From Chamaecyparis obtusa (lineage: Eukaryota > Streptophyta > Pinopsida > Cupressales > Cupressaceae), in contig BSBK01005650.1 in assembly GCA_027943335.1 (NCBI GenBank), forward strand, positions 1,460,501 to 1,524,500: a stretch of DNA of 64,000 bases, in the 5' to 3' direction. Position 1 is the stretch's first letter, and every line of letters starts with the position of its first letter. Position numbers and translations under genes: made by a program. A model generated the notes under the pieces. That model was given only the letters and a program-made list of their open reading frames with translations, did not search any database and had not been told where the DNA came from. Positions 33,826 through 44,796 of the stretch are shown piece after piece.

Positions 33826-34329
33826 AAAGAAGATACAAACCAAAAATTTCTCCAAGAATTGTTATACCTCCTTATTCTTAAATGACATGCCATTATCATA
33901 AAAAAGGATGGAAGACACTCCAAAATGATAAATTGTATTTCTTTAAATAAACCTATAGATTACTTAATAGGTAGTGACTCAAAATATAAAATGAAGTATC
34001 CGACGGTCTAGACTTGCCAACTATGTTTTCCATGCCAAGTTTCGTGAAATTAAAAGATTTATTTAATGTGGTGAATATTATGGAAAGATTCAGTTAAGGC
34101 CCTTTTTTCTTGATTAAACATAATATTTATAAGTGCCTAAAGTCATTTGTATGAAAGCAAAATCTTGGTGGTACCTGCTATGTTGATAAATTGGTAACAC
34201 TTGGAATAAAAGATTGGGATATTAGGTAGCAAAAGGGGTACAAACTAAAATTAGAACGCCTCCTAACTGTCATAATCAGAATATCATTACCCTTAGATCA
34301 AAGACTTTCACTATAGTGTCTCAAATACC

Positions 34330-34475
34330 TATTGTAGGAACAATGCAAATTTATTCCAAACAACTTGAAATAAATCTACATGTTTCTGTACACTAATTAT
34401 CTGTAGGGATGATGTAGATTTATTCCAAACAGGTTGAAGTAAATCTACATGTTCCTGTACACTAATTACCTGTGG
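34330..34475. repeat. Tandem duplication, ~68 bp
   Basis: TTTATTCCAAACA(A/G), then TTGAA(A/G)TAAATCTACATG, then T(T/C)CTGTACACTAATTA occurs twice head to tail inside the right part of the Harbinger element. Confidence 0.8.
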
Positions 34476-34966
34476 CATTTAAAAGGCATTCACATGTAAG
34501 AGAAGTTAAGTAGAGACAAAGCCAAAACATTTGTAGTCAACCTTAATGCAAAGAAACACACATCATCTTAATATCCACATAATATCAAGGTAGCGTATGG
34601 AATTTAAGTGCAACAAGACACCTAATTAAAAAAAGATGAAAACTAAAACAAGCAAAAGATTCTAGCTAGTGGGATGGATCCAAAATCTCATAGATAAGGA
34701 TGATGAGTTTCATAATTTCTACTGTGACCATCTAGTGTACAGAAGGAATAAGTGCTACAACGACTTGTACTTGTGAAACTAGCTGGAAACCAGAGGACCA
34801 TTTCTTGTTTGAATGAAGTTATTAGATATGACTTCTAAAACTAGTGTTTGTAAAATGTATCTGTTATAATGTTTTGTCAAAATATTACCAAATCATATGA
34901 AAGGATTTTTTTCTTTACACAATGTCCTTGCTTCGAACCCAAGTTCCAGCATCACAAGAACGGCTA

Positions 34967-35086
34967 CAGAAAAAACTCTGCAAGTGTTTCCCGTTGAAGG
35001 GTTTTTCTAATTTTTGTCTCAGTGATGAAGAAAAAACTCTGCAAGTGTTTCCCGTTGAAGGGTTTTTCTAATTTTTGTCTCACGCG
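34967..35086. repeat. Tandem duplication, ~61 bp, near the Harbinger right end
   Basis: GAAAAAACTCTGCAAGTG, then TTTCCCGTTGAAGGG, then TTTTTCTAATTTTTGTCTCA is repeated twice with near identity. Confidence 0.9.
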
Positions 35087-35576
35087 ATAATGAAAACCCT
35101 AGGCTGTGTAAAAAATGCCAACACATATGAAACAACTTTGCAAAAAATGCCAACACAATGAAACCACTGGTGAACGGAAATGCGAAGAGGAGAGACTTAC
35201 AAGCTTTGTAGAGTAGCCGTTTGTTAAGCTTTGCTACTAGTGACCAGCGACCAGCAAAAATGAAACTAGCGACCTCTGCAAGATCACCACAAAATGAAAC
35301 CAGCGACCAACAAAAATGAACGCGAACGGTCAAAATGAAACGGCAAGTATGTGGACCTCAAAAAACATTCATTCCACCCGGACCTGACGGATTTCAAAAT
35401 TGACATTTTGAAACCGGAATTCGAGCCTCATATTCTAATTCCACCTTTTCAAGTGGAAGACGAAATGCCCATTTTGTGGGTAAAATTGGAATTTCAAAAT
35501 TCCAATTCCTGCTTATGATGTTGCACACAAACATGGCATTCAATAATCTGATAATGATATTCCGAAATTAGGGCCG

Positions 35577-35600
35577 ATATGCCATGTTCCAAACGGGCGC
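35577..35600 (-). repeat. Right terminal inverted repeat (Harbinger)
   Basis: The reverse complement begins GCGCCCGTTTGGAACATGGC and differs from the left end only at the second base. It is followed by TAA at 35601-35603. Confidence 0.95.
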
Positions 35601-35807
35601 TAAGAGTATGGAGCATTCATGTGGAGGCTCCCACTTTTGCAATAGAGAACGTGCTAAATATAATGCAGGCAGAATCTATTAGAGGGTATATTATTTGCGG
35701 CAAATATAAAATCGATGGGGAGATATTTTTGTGGATAGAAATCTTTGGGGTCAGCTTCATCTGCCAGCAATTTATGCTGACTCCAGGAACAGTTTTGGGA
35801 AGTTTGC

Positions 35808-35855
35808 GAGACACGTGGCAAGTGCAAGTACCTCCAACGAGTGAGTTATAAAATC
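35808..35855 (+). promoter_or_regulatory. Promoter-like ABRE/G-box plus TATA box
   Basis: ACACGTGGC at 35811-35819 matches the G-box/ABRE bound by bZIP factors in abscisic acid or light-responsive plant promoters. A TATA box, GTTATAAAATC (35845-35855), follows 27 bp later. The composition here is less AT-rich than around it. A candidate transcript would run right; no protein is evident, but AATAAAG near 36650 could be a polyadenylation signal. It starts 210 bp right of the Harbinger end. Confidence 0.4.
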
Positions 35856-36750
35856 TAAGTACAGGGATGTCCATCCCTTATACCACGGATTCTCAACACA
35901 TTCAACTCGTGACTATATTGAGGGAGCACTTGTGTTCGGCGCTCTTCTCCTCCCACAGTTGGATTTAATTATGTAAGTATCTTGCATTTGATTATGTCAG
36001 TTGTAAAACTGTGTAGTAGTTAGAGTTAAGCTCAGGCTTAGGTTATATTCTCATGCGGAAGCCCTGCAAATGCAGTAGAATCACTTCACATTGGTCTCGT
36101 CAGTTTGCCCTTACTTTCCCGAATGCCACCTGAGCTTTGTTCAAAGTGCTGTTTACGAATAATTAGTAGATAAGTTTTTATCATTTGATGGGAATTGTGC
36201 CATTTAATCAACCGTTCCCGGTTGCAGTGGCCTGCCAAACTGCAGGCATGGGCTTCTTAAAGGTGAATGTTGTCATTTAGGTAAACACTAAGTGAGCCAC
36301 CAATTTAACTAATGAGATCCTTCTTCTAGAAACCTTTAAGGGATTGTTTAGATTGTAATGTTTTGAAGTGTATACCTATACGGGTGCATGTGTAGATTTT
36401 TTTGTGCACGAGACTCCCTCAAACAAGACCTCAAGGGGACCGTTTTTAGTTTTTTCAATTTAGTAACTCTGACCCAACCATTGTCAATGTTGAGAACGTT
36501 TGATCCTCTTTCTTCTCCTTATTCTGTGATCATCTTGTTCCTTCAGTTTGTGTGTTGGTCTAGGTCACAGAAGTCTCGGGCTTATCATCAAAGTAGCATT
36601 CTAATTCTCGGCTGAGGATCTCTTGTAATGATTGCTATTAGTTTCTTTCCAATAAAGTCTTTTTAATTATAGGAAAAAATTGTGCCTCTTCAAGCTTGTG
36701 TTATGGACACTCTATTAATAGGGAACATTCTCATAACAGTCTTCAATGTC
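35856..36750 (+). other. Possible non-coding or decayed transcribed region
   Basis: No frame longer than about 75 codons and no known domain. Possible splice-like signals (CCTCCCACAG at about 35951-35960, GTAAGTAT near 35972) and AATAAAG near 36650 lie downstream of the promoter-like motif. It may be the remnant of a gene start. The evidence is compositional only. Confidence 0.25.
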
Positions 36751-36755
36751 AATGC

Positions 36756-38106
36756 TGTAATGCCCCCAAACTTTGAACCTATATTGATAAACAATTTGAT
36801 AAATTTTAATTGAAGATTGAAACTTATCAAGCTCCATCAACAACTACAACTGGTCCTATCAGAGAAATTTAATTTGATGACTCAGCAAATTAAGGAGTTA
36901 TCAAATATATTCCTGAACATATCGCCAAGGAAAGATTAATTATCACAGATTCATATTTGACTAGTATAACGATCAACATCCAATCAAAAAGCATCGACCA
37001 AATATAAATGTCAAGTGACTATATGTTACTGAGTAATATTAAGACTTCCGCGACAGTAATTCATATTTATGGAGAAGTTAATGGTTATCAAGCGAAATAA
37101 ATAATCTCTACTGGGTACAAATGCATATTGCCACATCAGAAACAATGACCCACATCACATGGTGAAACGACAACTCTGGAACCTTCAATGGCAGAAACTA
37201 AGTCATTAAAGTTATCAATTAAGAGTTACGTGAACAATAAAGAACATTGAAAGAGAGAGAGAGAGTTGACTAAGCGATTATTAGAACCACCATTGTTAAT
37301 GACAACTAACAATAATGAAGAGTTGAAAGGATATGATCAGAAGTCTAAGTATAAAGAGATGCGATTAGGATAGATAATTAATCGATTAACTTATGGAAGA
37401 AGTGGTACGATTAACTATGAAGGGAGGAGTGTCTCTTCCAATGTGTCCTATCATCTTCAGCATAAGATATAAGATGCCAATCTCATCTTTCATTCCATCA
37501 TAATTGAATACATATTACTTCTTTTTTCTTATCCTCTTGGATATGCTCTGTTTAGAGCCAACAGCGTAATCGGCTTACTGGTGCAAGTACAAATAGCATA
37601 TATTAGAGATGGCATCTACGGGATCACATATTTCAGATTATATATCAGAGACAGCATCCATTGAAGTGCAAGCATTCATCGATAACCAGACACAGCACTA
37701 ATCGCTTCTAAGCGATTACTTTCCACTGCATAATGTTATAGATATATCAGATATTTCACCGTTGCTATAAGCAATAAATATCGACTGCATATTTCCATTG
37801 TAAATCAGAGATAGCATAATTGAGCTATCACTGCAAGTGATAGAAGTCATCTTTCACGTTGTATAGATTCATTGCATATCAGATGTTACAATTGCCATAT
37901 AAAACATATTGTATGCATCATAATTATATATCAGACATTAAAATTATCAGATAACTGTCATTGGGCTTATATTTTCCATTGAATATATACATCGATATTC
38001 ATTATCTTCTATTACTTGTTTAATTCATATTCATTTGACATAGTAAGAGGGGAAGATTGGAGTAATAGTCCCGACATTCCTTCATAGCCAAAAAGGGGAC
38101 ATTACA
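36756..38106 (+). repeat. 5' LTR of the non-autonomous element
   Basis: 1351 bp, TGTAATGCCCCC to GGGGACATTACA. It contains a GA microsatellite near 37252-37264 and many ATATCAGA(G/T) phrases between 37610 and 37960 that look like degenerate internal repeats. Confidence 0.93.
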
Positions 38107-38108
38107 AT

Positions 38109-38120
38109 TGGTATCAGAGC
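38109..38120 (+). promoter_or_regulatory. Primer-binding site (initiator Met tRNA)
   Basis: TGGTATCAGAGC lies two bases after the 5' LTR and is a perfect match to the plant initiator-Met primer site. Confidence 0.92.
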
Positions 38121-38230
38121 TAACGAACCTGCCAGCCAGTGGGGGAAACATCTTTCAGATTAGTAAAAATAAAAACAATTGAGAACCAGTGTCGAGCTGA
38201 TATAACAAGAAGCCTTAAAAGGATGGACAC

Positions 38231-39440
38231 ATGAATCAATTCATAGAAGGTCAAGGGAGCGCTCAATTTAAATTGGATCAATTGTTGAGCAAGCTAATGC
38301 CAGTATACAAGAATGGCAACAATGGAGGTAATAGAAAACCATTCATTTAAACTCCTACTGAAAATTCAAAGTCAGTACCACCAAAATCCCCATCTAAAGT
38401 TGAAAGGCGAGAAAACAGTGAACCAGCATTAGTGGATCTACATGAACAAATTAGACAAGATTGGGTGAAAAGTGGATTACGTCATGACATGACCCTAGAA
38501 GACTACATAGAGCTAAGGGTTAAATACCCCCAAGGAATATAGTAGACATCACTTGGACTTGAAAAGGGAAAGTGAAAAGCATGCACACTTTAAGGAACAA
38601 GAGATGAATGATTGCAACATGAAAATTGCATCAAGAGTCTTTCACATCCATTCATCATTGGAGGAAATGGAAGTGGTTACACCAAAATGAGAAAGTGCAA
38701 TTGCAGAACTTGAAACTCTAAGAAAGGACAATGGAAGGGATGATCATCACGCACCAGAGGGAACTCATAAAGTAGTCACCAAATGTTTCAAGAAGCCACA
38801 ATTACAAGGCAAGGAACAAGAGGCTGTTGACTCATCTTGTATCACAAATGAGACTAATACATGGTTCCATAAGGATGATGAGGGTGACCTCGCATCATTG
38901 CAAGGATCATGCATAGGGAATGACAACATAGAGTTTAAATCTTGGAACCATAATTCAAGTTCTGCCGAATTGATCATTAACCAAAACTCTCTTGCACCTT
39001 CTAAAGAAGACTTATCATCCCTAGTTGTAGATGAGGGGAGTAATGCTTCTAGTGATAGAGAATCCGAGGTCACTAATTGTATCCAGTCTAGTCATCTTGA
39101 GATAGGTGAACAAGAAATTATAACATAAAAGGTATGCGAAGAGGAGATACAAAAGCTAGTGGACAAGGGTGACCAATACAAGCAAACAGATGATCATATC
39201 AAAAAAATTACAAGATAGAGGCAGAAACAATGTATTGGAAGAACTAGATGAGGAAGCAAACGATGAAAGCTTGGATTTAGACAAGCTTGATTATGGAAAC
39301 AAGGACACTCTTCGACTTATTCATAACCCCTTGTTTGAAGTTGAAATGGACACAATTTATGACAACTCACTCTTTGAGATGAATGAAGAGGCTATTCTAA
39401 AATCACACCAAGGCGAGGATGAAATTAAATTTTAGGATCC
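38231..39440 (+). pseudogene. Gag-like leader ORF and acidic frames, decayed
   Basis: ATG at 38231 opens MNQFIEGQGSAQFKLDQLLS, a stop, and PPKSPSKVERRENSEPALVD with LEDYIELRVKYPQGI. Later frames at 38898-39128 and 39169-39435 are rich in Asp, Glu, Ser and Asn (for example LEELDEEANDESLDLDKLDY). No zinc knuckle, protease or polymerase motif is seen. By position this should be gag or a spacer ORF of a non-autonomous element. I do not recognise the protein family. Confidence 0.45.
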
Positions 39441-39490
39441 TGGAATCAACATGACAATATAGGAATGCTTGTGGGCAAGCATTTTCCAAG

Positions 39491-39499
39491 AGGGGGAGA
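39491..39499 (+). promoter_or_regulatory. Polypurine tract
   Basis: AGGGGGAGA lies immediately before the 3' LTR start at 39501 (one C between). Confidence 0.85.
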
Positions 39500-39500
39500 C

Positions 39501-40743
39501 TGTGATGTCCCCAAATTGAGAACCTAAATCGATAAGCGATTTGATAAGTTTTAATTGAAGATTGAAACTTATCAAGCTCCATCAACAATTACTATTGGTC
39601 CTATGAGAGAAATCTAATTTGATGACTCAGAAAAGAAAGGAGTTATCAAATATATTCCAGAACATATTGCCAAGGAAGGATTAATTACCACAGATTCATA
39701 TTACATGGCATTGACTAGTATAACAATCAACATCCATTCAAAAAGCATTGACCAAATATAAATGTCGAGCGATTATATGTTACTGAGTAATATTAAGTCT
39801 TCCATGACAGCAATTCATATTTATGAAGAAGTTAATGGTTATCAAGCCAAAGAACTAATCTCTACCTGGTACCCAATGCATATTGCCATGTTAGAAACGA
39901 TGACCCACGTTACATGGTTAGATGACAACTCTGGAACCGTCAGTGGCAACGACTAAGTCATTAAAGTTATTAATTAAGAGTTACATGATCAATAAAGAAC
40001 ATCGAAATAGAGAGAGTTGACTAAGCGATTACTAGTCACTACCATTGTAATGACGAATAATGATAATGAAGTGTTGAAGGATGTGATTAGAAGTCTAAGT
40101 ATAAAGAGATGTGATTAGTATAGATAACTAATTGATTAACTTATGGAAGAAGTGGTACGATTAACTATGAAGTGAGGTGTGTATCTTCAACATAAGATAT
40201 AAGATGCCAATCTCATCTTTCATTCCATCATAATTGAATACATATTGCTTCTCTTTTCTTATCCTCTTGGTTATGCTCTATTTAGAGCCAACAACCTAAT
40301 CGGCTTACTGGTGCAAGTACAAATAGCATATATCAGAGATGGCATCTAAGGGACTGCATAGTTCAGATTGTATATCTGAGACGACATTCATTGAAGTGCA
40401 AGCATTCATTGATAACTAGACACAACACTAGGCACTTCTAAGAAATTGCTTTTCATTGCATAATATTATCGATATATCACATATCACTACATTTCTATAA
40501 GCAATAAATATCAATTGCATATTTCCATTGTAAATTAGAGATAGCATAATCAATTGGTAGAATTCATTGCATATCAGACATTACAATTGCCATATAAAAC
40601 ATATTGTGTGCATCATAATTGTATATCAGACATTACAATTATCAAATAACTGTCATTATGCATATATTTTCCTTTGAATATATATCAGAGATCATATCAA
40701 TATTCATTTAACTTCCATTACTTGCTTAATTCATATTCATTTG
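39501..40743 (+). repeat. 3' LTR of the non-autonomous element, left part
   Basis: Starts TGTGATGTCCCCAAA and follows the 5' LTR until ...CATATTCATTTG. There it is interrupted by the LTR unit at 40744-42596 and resumes at 42597. The last five bases (ATTTG) are the duplicated target. Confidence 0.93.
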
Positions 40744-42596
40744 TGTAATGTCCCCTTTTTAGCTCACCATGGTTGGTGGTTTGGATTAGCATATCAGTGG
40801 CCCTCGTAGGCTAAGTCAGTTGGTTAGAGGGTTCCAGTTGGCAATTCAGTGGGCCAATTCCCTTCTGGAGGTCAAAGGTGTTAAGGATTGCTCTTCGTTT
40901 GGGTCAATTTGGTACACTTACTATTTATAGTAAGTCTTTTATCTGACATTTCTATATTTGGTAGGGCACCTGGACCGACCTCAATTGCAGTGATGACCCT
41001 TGGCATCTTTGTTGATCAGGTATTCAGGGATTTGCTAATTATAGAAAATCAGGGGTTGATAGAGGTGAACCCTTACTATTTTTAGTAAGGCAATTGGATG
41101 CGTAGTGGGAACAATGGTGGATCTCCTGGTTTTGACAGAATCGAGAAATAATGAGTATTTTTGAAGTAATGACAAAAAATAATTAATAAAGTAATACTTT
41201 TTTAATAATTAATTAAAAAGTGCACATCATTAAATGCTATTTGACTTTATTATTAAAAGGGATTATTTAATGATTATAAAGTCAAATTAGAAAGTGCATA
41301 TGAGGAATAATGTAAAGTGCCAATTTAAAGGGAGATATAAGTGTTTATTAAGATATACTTTATATTATTTTGTTGTGCACCAAATGGAGGGAAATATAAT
41401 AAATTATTATATTTCAAACTTTGCAACAAAAAGCACATATGTTCTTTAAGTTATGCGAGGTGTAAGCTTGAAACTTCAAGCTTGATTGTATTTGGTGAAT
41501 TATAAATGCCTTCAAGGAGGAAATCCATTCTATTTGTGCATTTGATATTTTGTGAATTTGGTGACATGGGTGAAGAGGAATTGTGCCAAGGGTTTGAAGA
41601 GTTATAGCTTGGAGAAACAAGGATTTTCTTCAGAGTTTACTAGCACCTGAGGTGTTGGAAGAAGTACTGATATTTTCTATTGTGTGTGGCTTATTTCAGA
41701 GTCACATTGTGCATTGAAATTGGAGAAGTATTGTTCAATTTTGATCACTTAGCAGCAGATTTTATATATAATAAATACCCAGCAGTAGGAGACATGGTTC
41801 ATACTGGCTGAGATTAGCAGCCATACCTAAAATATACCAGCTGCAGGTTAGTTATTGTTTCCACGAGGGTTTTAGGAAGTGACTTGAGCAATAAAGGGAA
41901 TTTGTTTGGCATTTGGGGTCTCTAATATCTTCAACTGTGTTCATTGGAAGTAACACAGCTCGTGCTTACCAGGTTTTTATATTATTTGCTTGATAGTTTA
42001 AAGTCTCCATAAATTGCAAATTGATTCATTGTAAATAGTTTGGAATTGAAATAAGGAGTTGCAAGGTTGTACAATAACTGTTTGATGAAATGTCAAGCTG
42101 TAGTTATTCGTTTCAGTTTATATTGAATCACTAGTATGCATGACAAGTGTTTGTAGAAATGCCTAGTGGCTGTAGGTGTACATTGGGATGCATGGCAAGT
42201 ATTTTTCTTTATGTCAACTAGCTGTACTAGTTAATTTCAGTCATTTACATGTTTGTCAAAGATCTGAAACAGCTAGTATATCATTTCTATAACAACCTTG
42301 CATTGTTAGAACTTAGAAGCATTCAATAACTACATTTGTAGCCTACGAACTCAAAGAAGACAATCAAAAAATTCATAACAGTGGTTTTAGACATTGTATG
42401 CTAAATGTTTGATAATATTCCTTGAGCTTCATAACAGCAAATTGTGATCAGATTTACAAGGGATATTAAGGTGGTATCAGAACTTGCATGGTAAGTGTTT
42501 GACAAAATCTCAAAGATTCAAATTTCAAAACAATATCTATCATTGGTTTAGCAATCCAGTGTTTTGTCGGAGTTAGAGCCATAGGGGTTTCTTACA
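40744..42596 (+). mobile_element. Nested LTR-type unit (probable solo LTR)
   Basis: An 1853-bp insertion with TGTAATGTCCCC start and CTTACA end is flanked by perfect ATTTG duplications (40739-40743, 42597-42601). It has no coding content, and the head resembles the LTR heads at 49869 (minus) and 62976. It contains two copies of the palindrome CTTACTATT(T/A)(T/A)TAGTAAG (40917-40934, 41072-41089). Oddly, a primer-binding-like TGGTATCAGAAC lies at 42472-42483, 113 bp inside the right end. A solo LTR is most likely; an element reduced to an LTR plus a trace of interior is possible. Confidence 0.8.
40917..40934. promoter_or_regulatory. Palindrome CTTACTATTTATAGTAAG
   Basis: 7-bp perfect arms around a 4-bp loop, in the head of the nested LTR unit. 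A second copy with TTTT loop is at 41072-41089. Shared with four other LTRs in the window. Confidence 0.8.
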
Positions 42597-42670
42597 ATTT
42601 GACATAGAAATAAGGGAAGTTTGGAGTACTAGTTCCAACATTCCTTCATAACCAAAAAGAGGACATTACA
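42597..42670 (+). repeat. 3' LTR of the non-autonomous element, right part
   Basis: ATTTGACATAGAAATAAGGG through AAAAAGAGGACATTACA matches the last 70 bp of the 5' LTR. The second copy of ATTTG (42597-42601) is the insertion duplication of the nested unit, and AATGC follows at 42671. Confidence 0.92.
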
Positions 42671-42675
42671 AATGC

Positions 42676-44460
42676 ACATAGTGTGTTGGCACCCCATTTG
42701 GTTTTGCAAGTTTTGCCTCCTTTGCCCCTGTAGCTTTAGGAAAATAAACTCACTTAGATATTTTGTACTAGAGTTACATGGTCTTGGTCTTTTCTTTTTT
42801 CACATGCTTTATGTGTATCCATGGATTCAGTCTTGTCATGGGCTTTCTTGTTGTTCAACACCAATGTTTTTTTTTTTGTGATTTTGAATTGACTTGGGAT
42901 AGGCATTTGAAAGGATAATTAACAACACATTTAAAATATTAACACTCTGTACTATTGATCTTAAAGGTTGTGGCTAATGGAAAATCAGGGTGATCAGTCT
43001 CTGTGCTTTGGCATTGCACTTGTTTGTGTGTTGGCCCTTCCTACTAGTCCTTTCTCTCTATATGCCCTTCGCCTGTCTTTTGCCTCCCAACTCTATGTGG
43101 GGCTTACTAGTTATCATGTGGACTCTTTTCTGGAAGTGACTATCAACTGTCACCTATTAGTGGTGGCGGGGTACAGTGGTGTTGATTTTTCTTGCAATGG
43201 TGTATAATGTGATGCCACATTGTGGGGGCTAGCCCCTATTGTCCCCTAGTAGCATTATTATGTCCTTTCAAGGCTTTCATGTGGTGGATAAAAATAACAA
43301 AGGCGTGTATATATTTTTTGCATTGGCCCTACAACGTGATGGGATTTTGATTGGATGATCAAGTTTCGACTAGATTTTGAAGCATTTACTTTCTCATTGG
43401 GCATTGTTCACAAATGATTGGCAATGCCATTGCTAGGTTTTTTCTGCCGTTTGACTATAGTAGAGGCCAATGTGATCGTGCAAATAGGTGGTTGGCTTCA
43501 ATTTGCATATAGACGTTATCCACTTAACCTTCTCAATGCATTGATGGCTTCCATAGATGCAATTGGTGTGTGTATAGGTGTATTTGGCTGTGCCTATGCA
43601 TAGCAAGTTGGGAATTCTCTCTCTCTCTCTCATGACCAAAGAATGGAAAATTTAACCTTTGAGGCAATTTTTTCTTGTCTTTGGCATTGTATGCAAACTT
43701 GATAGATGGCGATCATTATGACCATGACCGGTGTTGTAGATCAATATGAGACTTTGGCAGGGTATGAACATGAGTATTCTGGCTGTGCAAGTTTATCTTG
43801 ACTCGTGGTCACATTAAAATGTCCACTTGCTAAGCACTTTGACATGGTGTACTATTAGCCTATTTGTTGGGTTCTAGTAGGCTAATGAGTTAGGGTTTGG
43901 GGACTCATGATGATAGTTTGTCCCAACTTTTGGCAGTGGCAAATGTTTCATTGAGCTTAGGCAATTGAGATTCATATAACACCCTTTTTGGGGTGGTTTT
44001 GGACAATTTTGCATATTATTTTTAGTAAGTCAACCCGGGCACTCACTAAGCCAATTCTCAATATTTCTATTTTTAGATATGTCGGTGGATGCATTAGATG
44101 TTGATATTTTGGGTTTTGATGGGGTCCAATGTATTTAAATTAAATAATGATTAAGTTATGTAGTTGAATTATTTAACATGCTAATCTATAACAATAGAAA
44201 TTTAATACAGTTTCCAACAAGTTCATATAAAACAAAACTTTCACCTATCTGTCATTATAATAGAAATGAAACTGTTTCTCTTTCACATGAACATGAAAAT
44301 GTTTCCATAGCTGATTTAATTACTTTCAAGTGAACGAAAGTTGCCTTCACATGAACATAAATATAGTATTTTAACCACTTTCAAATGAAATTGAATATAA
44401 CTATTGTTAAAGTGGATCAGATTTATATGTTAAGGAATTTTAATTTTATGTTTTCTAATG
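42676..44460. other. No gene recognised; possible diverged LTR head
   Basis: Small frames at 42672-42881, 42968-43207 and 43418-43603 have no recognisable domain. A (CT)n run is at 43616-43631. Around 43970-44035, ATATAACACCCTTTTTGGGG is followed by TTATTTTTAGTAAGTC. This resembles a diverged LTR head of the TGTAATGTCCCC type together with the half palindrome found in the other LTRs. Confidence 0.4.
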
Positions 44461-44479
44461 TTACGTAGATATATTATTA

Positions 44480-44796
44480 TCAAGTATCAAACTCTACACA
44501 GTTCGATTGATTTGAAGGTAATCGCTGCTTTGGTCACCACAAAGTATCGCTGAGATATTTAGTATCTATTTGTAGTTATTAATACACAGTATGTATTCGA
44601 TGTTGTCTCTTGTCTGTATTACACTAAGTAATTGGTAAAATATTTTATGTATTGAAGGAAGAACAAATTAGTTCTTAAATAGATTTACAAGAGATGATGT
44701 TTCTAAATAAGAAACAGTCGTAAAAATAAAAACTATATCTACGGGATGTATACATTATAGATAACCATTAAATAAATAAAAAAATATTATTTTAAT
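44480..44796 (-). repeat. 3' LTR of the minus-strand copia relic (left end unclear)
   Basis: Starts on the minus strand as TATTAAAATAATATT (TG changed to TA) right after the purine tract GGGAGGG at 44797-44803. The terminal CA end could not be placed, so the left boundary is a guess. Confidence 0.5.

Larger units (their letters stand above)
25271..35600 (-). mobile_element. PIF/Harbinger DNA transposon, 10.3 kb
   Basis: The terminal inverted repeat GGGCCCGTTTGGAACATGGC at 25271 has its partner at 35600 (reverse complement GCGCCCGTTTGGAACATGGC, one difference); identity continues for four more bases (ATAT). The flanking TAA trinucleotides at 25268-25270 and 35601-35603 are the expected PIF/Harbinger target duplication. 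Both family genes are inside and point leftward: a Myb/SANT-like ORF1 (28701-29669) and a DDE transposase (30221-31547). At 10,330 bp it is much larger than typical 3-6 kb copies. The excess is satellite-like arrays and a nested Mutator-like element. Each gene carries inactivating lesions, so it is probably no longer autonomous. Confidence 0.95.
36756..42670 (+). mobile_element. Short-bodied non-autonomous LTR element
   Basis: Direct LTRs (36756-38106; 39501-40743 plus 42597-42670) enclose only about 1.4 kb. Perfect target duplications AATGC flank it (36751-36755, 42671-42675). LTR ends pair as TGTAATGCCCCC and GGGGACATTACA. A primer-binding site follows the 5' LTR and a purine tract precedes the 3' LTR. 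No protease, polymerase or integrase is present; the interior shows only a gag-like start and acidic frames, as in LARD/TR-GAG type elements. The 3' LTR is split by another LTR unit (40744-42596). Confidence 0.93.

Noticed and set aside
38109..38125. tRNA gene fragment
   Set aside because: The match is limited to the 3' end complement of initiator Met tRNA, which is the primer-binding site of the LTR element.
42672..43603. Plus-strand frames as a membrane protein gene
   Set aside because: Short frames with hydrophobic residues but no shared domain, no splice logic linking them, and composition typical of non-coding TG-rich DNA.
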